Source of the DNA: Klebsormidium nitens
Taxonomy: Eukaryota > Streptophyta > Klebsormidiophyceae > Klebsormidiales > Klebsormidiaceae
NCBI GenBank assembly: GCA_000708835.1
Contig: DF237021.1
Coordinates: forward strand, 1 to 64,000
Reading direction: 5' to 3'
Length of the DNA stretch: 64,000 bases
The translations under genes were made by a program, and so were the position numbers. The notes under the pieces were generated by a model. The model worked only from the letters and a program-made list of their open reading frames with translations. It had not been told where the DNA came from and did not search any database. Below, in pieces: positions 60,201 through 64,000 of this stretch. Each line of letters starts with the position of its first letter. The stretch's first letter is position 1.

Positions 60201-63200
60201 GAATTTCGAAGCAGGGCTTGTAATCAGCCGCTAAACTAAGTTAGCACTCCAGATAAAAGCAGGGTCGGGGTCGACTTTGAGGTTCTTAACCACTGAGACT
60301 TGCACTCATATTGAACCCATCAGCAAGGCCAAACGCTTTCAGCAACGCTCTGTTTCAGGAGATCCTATGACGACCATCTTAAGTTTTGTGGTGGCCAATT
60401 CCGCGCAAAAACCACCCCTTTTTCAGAAGATTTCATAGAACCGCCATTGTTTTTAACGGAATAATTGTTTCTGAACCCAGTTGATCGCGTTGTACCACTA
60501 TATTGGCGCAATTTGATTGAAGCTTTGAGAACAGCACTCACGCGGCTCGGTTGAAGGAGACCAGCGTCGACTTTGATTGCTCGGATCTCGTCGAATCATA
60601 AAGGAAGGGCAGGCCGGTCTGATCGACGTAGATTTGGGGCGTCCGGCAGTCTGGGGAGGCCGCATTCAGCGCATCGTAATTCCAGAAGGGGAGGGCGAAG
60701 CTATCCGCCTGGCTCGCAAACTCCGGGTCCTGTTAACAGGGAATTTGGCAGTTAACCAAGCTTGGTCAACCTCTAGTTTAGTGGTCGTTCCACCATAGAA
60801 AAGCTAGCATNNNNNNNNNNNNNNNNNNNNNNNNNNNNNNNNNNNNNNNNNNNNNNNNNNNNNNNNNNNNNNNNNNNNNNNNNNNNNNNNNNNNNNNNNN
60901 NNNNNNNNNNNNNNNNNNNNNNNNNNNNNNNNNNNNNNNNNNNNNNNNNNNNNNNNNNNNNNNNNNNNNNNNNNNNNNNNNNNNNNNNNNNNNNNNNNNN
61001 NNNNNNNNNNNNNNNNNNNNNNNNNNNNNNNNNNNNNNNNNNNNNNNNNNNNNNNNNNNNNNNNNNNNNNNNNNNNNNNNNNNNNNNNNNNNNNNNNNNN
61101 NNNNNNNNNNNNNNNNNNNNNNNNNNNNNNNNNNNNNNNNNNNNNNNNNNNNNNNNNNNNNNNNNNNNNNNNNNNNNNNNNNNNNNNNNNNNNNNNNNNN
61201 NNNNNNNNNNNNNNNNNNNNNNNNNNNNNNNNNNNNNNNNNNNNNNNNNNNNNNNNNNNNNNNNNNNNNNNNNNNNNNNNNNNNNNNNNNNNNNNNNNNN
61301 NNNNNNNNNNNNNNNNNNNNNNNNNNNNNNNNNNNNNNNNNNNNNNNNNNNNNNNNNNNNNNNNNNNNNNNNNNNNNNNNNNNNNNNNNNNNNNNNNNNN
61401 NNNNNNNNNNNNNNNNNNNNNNNNNNNNNNNNNNNNNNNNNNNNNNNNNNNNNNNNNNNNNNNNNNNNNNNNNNNNNNNNNNNNNNNNNNNNNNNNNNNN
61501 NNNNNNNNNNNNNNNNNNNNNNNNNNNNNNNNNNNNNNNNNNNNNNNNNNNNNNNNNNNNNNNNNNNNNNNNNNNNNNNNNNNNNNNNNNNNNNNNNNNN
61601 NNNNNNNNNNNNNNNNNNNNNNNNNNNNNNNNNNNNNNNNATCAGCACATCGTATTTCCAGAACGGGAGCTCGAAGCTATTCGCCTGGCTCGCAACTTCC
61701 GGATCGTGCCAACAGGGAGTTTTTGCAGTTAACCAAGCTTGGTCAATCTCTGGTTAAGTAGTCAAGAAAAGCTGGCTGAAGGGCACTCGAACAAAGTTGG
61801 TCAAGAGCAGAAGTTGCCTGTTACTCACGTTCGTCGAAGCAGTCGACGAGTTCGTGGGCGATGCGTAGAAACGAGTGCATCCTTTGTGCCTTGGGAGATA
61901 CTATGTGGGAGAGGCATTGGAAAGTATGTACGTGTACTGAGATTTTGCAGCATATATAGACGTCGTAATCTGCCTGTATGTACTCAGTCAAGTCAGACAA
62001 TGTGGTGTTCGGAGTTTTCATTGCATTCTACGTTTGGTTGGCCCGCAACTCCTAAACCAGGCTTTGGAAAGCAACGCTTGTAACTCTCGTCTCTCTGAAG
62101 ACGCATTTCTAACTTAGGATAAGCGCCCGGGAGACGTCCTAAATCTGAAGCGGTCTAGTGTCACTCTGTTTGAGACCCCACTGCCCTACGGACGCTCACG
62201 GTTTTGAGCAGGCTGATGAGAATGCGCTCGTGGAAGTGGAGGTACAAACGGTGCCACGGGAGGAACAGCCAGCTGGAGTGGACCTGGAGCGGGTACCGGG
62301 CCCCTTGGAAACTGTACTGGTACAACTCGTTGCAGTATGCGCAGTGTACATGGGCCTGGACACACCGAACTTGGACTGGTTCATTCAACATAACCATAAA
62401 CTCCAACAATATCAAGGTCTTCAGGTATTGGAAGTACTGGTTACCTCCGATTAACCAACATTGAAATCGGAATCGAAAGAAAGTTAGGCTCTGCAAACTA
62501 TCTGACGGGGGCTTTGTGAAGTCTCAGCCAACCAAAGGCCGTTCCTCGTTTGAAGGAGGGTTTGCCACCCCTTTTTTGGAGCTTGTTCGACTCCTACGGT
62601 TTCATCAAGTGCGCGCTTTCTTTCTAAGCTGACAATTATCGTCTCTCTCCTTTCTCGCTCTTCTCAGAGCAATTTCACACCAGACGAGAGGATATAAGGA
62701 GAACGGAAATGCAAGCCAGAACAAAAGTAGAACAGAGCAATCACCACATTTCGAAGCATCACCTGTTGCAAGTACCAGCGGGGGTCGGTTGGATCTTCTC
62801 TGGCCTTCTGCCTGAGCAGTTGGTACGCTCTGTTGAACATCCTCCTCTCCTGAGTTGTCAAGTTGCCAGTGGCCTTTCTCGTACGAACAGGGCCCGCCAA
62901 TGGAGTGAAGGGGACCCGTGGGGGAATTCCATTGGGTCTGAAGGAAAAAGGGGAGTCACATGTCGGTTTCAGGAACGATAGGTTTTGCTGGTAGGACATG
63001 ATAGAGCACTGTCAGAGGAGCTGCATTGTTGGTCTATCAGGCTTGAGTCGTGTGATTGGACAGAGTTCAGGTTGAAGGGAGTGAGACGATCGCAGAACTG
63101 CTTATTGAGGACGAAAGAATGAGCGACACAGCATCCAAACTGGTTACTTTGATTTCAAAGGATTTTGGTGGGAAGAATGGGAGACAGGAGAGTCAAACTT

Positions 63201-63953
63201 GGCCGTCAACATTCTTCACATCCTCAGAAACACGATTGCAAGCACGTTACTCGACATTGAAGGGAGCAGAGGGAAATTAGGGGTGATTGCAGGTTTGTTG
63301 AAAACCGCTTTTGAAACCGCTTTGACACTCTTGGCTCTCTTCCATCATAGACCAGGGAGAGAGCAGGTTGCCCCTCTTATATGTCCTGTACAAACTCCAA
63401 AAAACAACATTGTCAATGATGCACTGTGACCAGAATGTCTGCAAGGACAGATTCAAAGGAAACCAACTCAAGGTTCTGGGACATGGCAAGTCCTTCCGAA
63501 GGCACTCAAATCATTATGATTTATGAAAACCATCTGACAACTTAAAGCTCGCACCATCAGTTACACTGAACATTCTTTCGTTAACATGAGTGAAGCCCTA
63601 GGAGTCATGGTGCCAAAATCGTGGCCTTCGTGCCAAGTGCCAAGTGCCAAGTGCCAACTCACCAACTCAGGGGAGTGTTCTGTCTGTCCTCACCTGATGT
63701 TCACACAGCAGTCGTCGGCACAGGCTGCCAAATCCGCTGGACGCAGCACAATTGGTGCGGCTTGGCCCTGGCTGGGCAGCAAGAGCCCTGCCGCTGTGGC
63801 CCCCCCTGCAGCCAACACCTGGCGTCTGGCAACTAGAAGGTCGGGGGTATTCGAAGAGACAGGTTCTTCTTCCTGGGGGGCTGTGGCTCGGACGGGTAAG
63901 GTGCGATTAGCGGACCTGCAGAGTGGGTTAACAAATGGCTGAGCATGGCTCAT
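57296..63953 (-). CDS. PPO: Polyphenol oxidase, chloroplast thylakoid lumen
   Basis: Seven minus-strand exons join in phase to 612 residues: 63953-63694, 62937-62763, 62355-62200, 60729-60542, 59579-59219, 58587-58234, 57640-57296. It is a type-3 copper enzyme oxidising o-diphenols to quinones. Residues 1-~60 are a transit peptide followed by a Tat signal (RR at 43-44, then hydrophobic [17 protein letters not shown]-like cleavage). CuA ligands are His149 (HCAYC, with Cys153 for the thioether), His171 and His180 ([13 protein letters not shown]). CuB ligands are His313, His317 ([10 protein letters not shown]) and the HH pair 339-340 ([13 protein letters not shown]). Exon 5 ends in the DPDWL domain; exons 6-7 are the C-terminal KFDV-type domain. 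Length matches plant PPOs. An 830-base gap (60811-61640) falls in intron 3, next to a ghost copy of exon 4. Confidence 0.96.
60811..61640. other. Assembly gap (830 N) inside PPO intron 3
   Basis: Run of Ns. Both edges carry the same PPO exon 4 / intron repeat (GTTAACCAAGCTTGGTCAA at about 60751 and 61730), so the gap probably spans more copies of a tandem repeat that the assembler could not resolve. No exon needs to lie in it: exons 3 and 4 already join in phase. Confidence 0.9.
61641..61713 (-). repeat. Ghost copy of the start of PPO exon 4
   Basis: On the minus strand GATCCGGAAGTTGCGAGCCA continues as a copy of exon 4 (real start 60729, GACCCGGAGTTTGCGAGCCA), through TTCTGGAAATACGATG. The acceptor is lost (GGCAC in place of AACAG) and an indel breaks the frame. 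The flanking intron GTTAACCAAGCTTGGTCAA is copied too. The other end runs into the gap. Confidence 0.9.
63631..63662. repeat. Heptanucleotide microsatellite in PPO intron 1
   Basis: GTGCCAA is repeated four times with CG/GT variation (GTGCCAAGTGCCAAGTGCCA), close to the donor of PPO exon 1 at 63693. No effect on splicing is visible. Confidence 0.7.
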
Positions 63954-64000
63954 ATCTTGCGATGATAGGGGGGTTTGGAATGGTCTTCCAAGGTCAAAAC

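Noticed and set aside
60773-61648. 291-codon minus-strand frame over the second N run
   Set aside because: Nearly all of it is unknown bases in a PPO intron.

Overview
The window is nuclear DNA of a photosynthetic eukaryote of the green (streptophyte) lineage. Genes are intron-rich with GT-AG junctions, and exons are more GC-rich than introns. The gene set is plant-type: a plastid polyphenol oxidase with a twin-arginine lumen signal, a VIM/ORTHRUS PHD-RING-SRA-RING ligase, and an Agenet-ENT (plant Tudor-like) protein. A charophyte alga such as Klebsormidium, or an early-diverging land plant, fits best; this is inference, since no marker gene fixes the species.

Layout. 1-16.8 kb is repeat-rich and gene-poor. 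It holds direct repeats, a decayed KDZ-like transposon piece, a partial unknown coiled-coil gene (3777-5606), a 555-bp hAT-type element with a perfect 8-bp target duplication, an assembly gap flanked by identical 56-bp sequences, a broken PIG-O exon, and a 58-bp minisatellite. 16.8-64 kb is gene-rich: membrane-anchored short-chain dehydrogenase (+, 16840-23512), STAND/archaeal-type ATPase (+, 26016-29399), VIM-like ligase (-, 31367-38527), RNA 3'-phosphate cyclase (+, 39367-43202), unknown multi-pass membrane protein (-, 44412-49777), Agenet-ENT protein (+, 51628-55492) and polyphenol oxidase (-, 57296-63953). I built exon models by hand. All seven keep splice phase throughout, except one single-base frameshift in the Agenet gene. 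VIM/RtcA and membrane protein/Agenet-ENT are head-to-head pairs with shared upstream regions. The genes do not form a pathway; two (VIM-like, Agenet-ENT) are probably chromatin readers.

The most unusual signal is a repeated pattern of 'ghost exons'. In four unrelated genes, diverged tandem copies of an exon edge plus its adjacent splice site lie in the neighbouring intron. Unit lengths are about 127-180 bp, and copies carry stops or frameshifts. The dehydrogenase shows it at four of its five internal and terminal acceptors. Other window-wide signals are about 15 copies of the octamer TGACGTCA (about 1 expected), seven copies of ATCGGACGG, and a 199-bp Mutator-like MITE with a 9-bp target duplication inside an intron.
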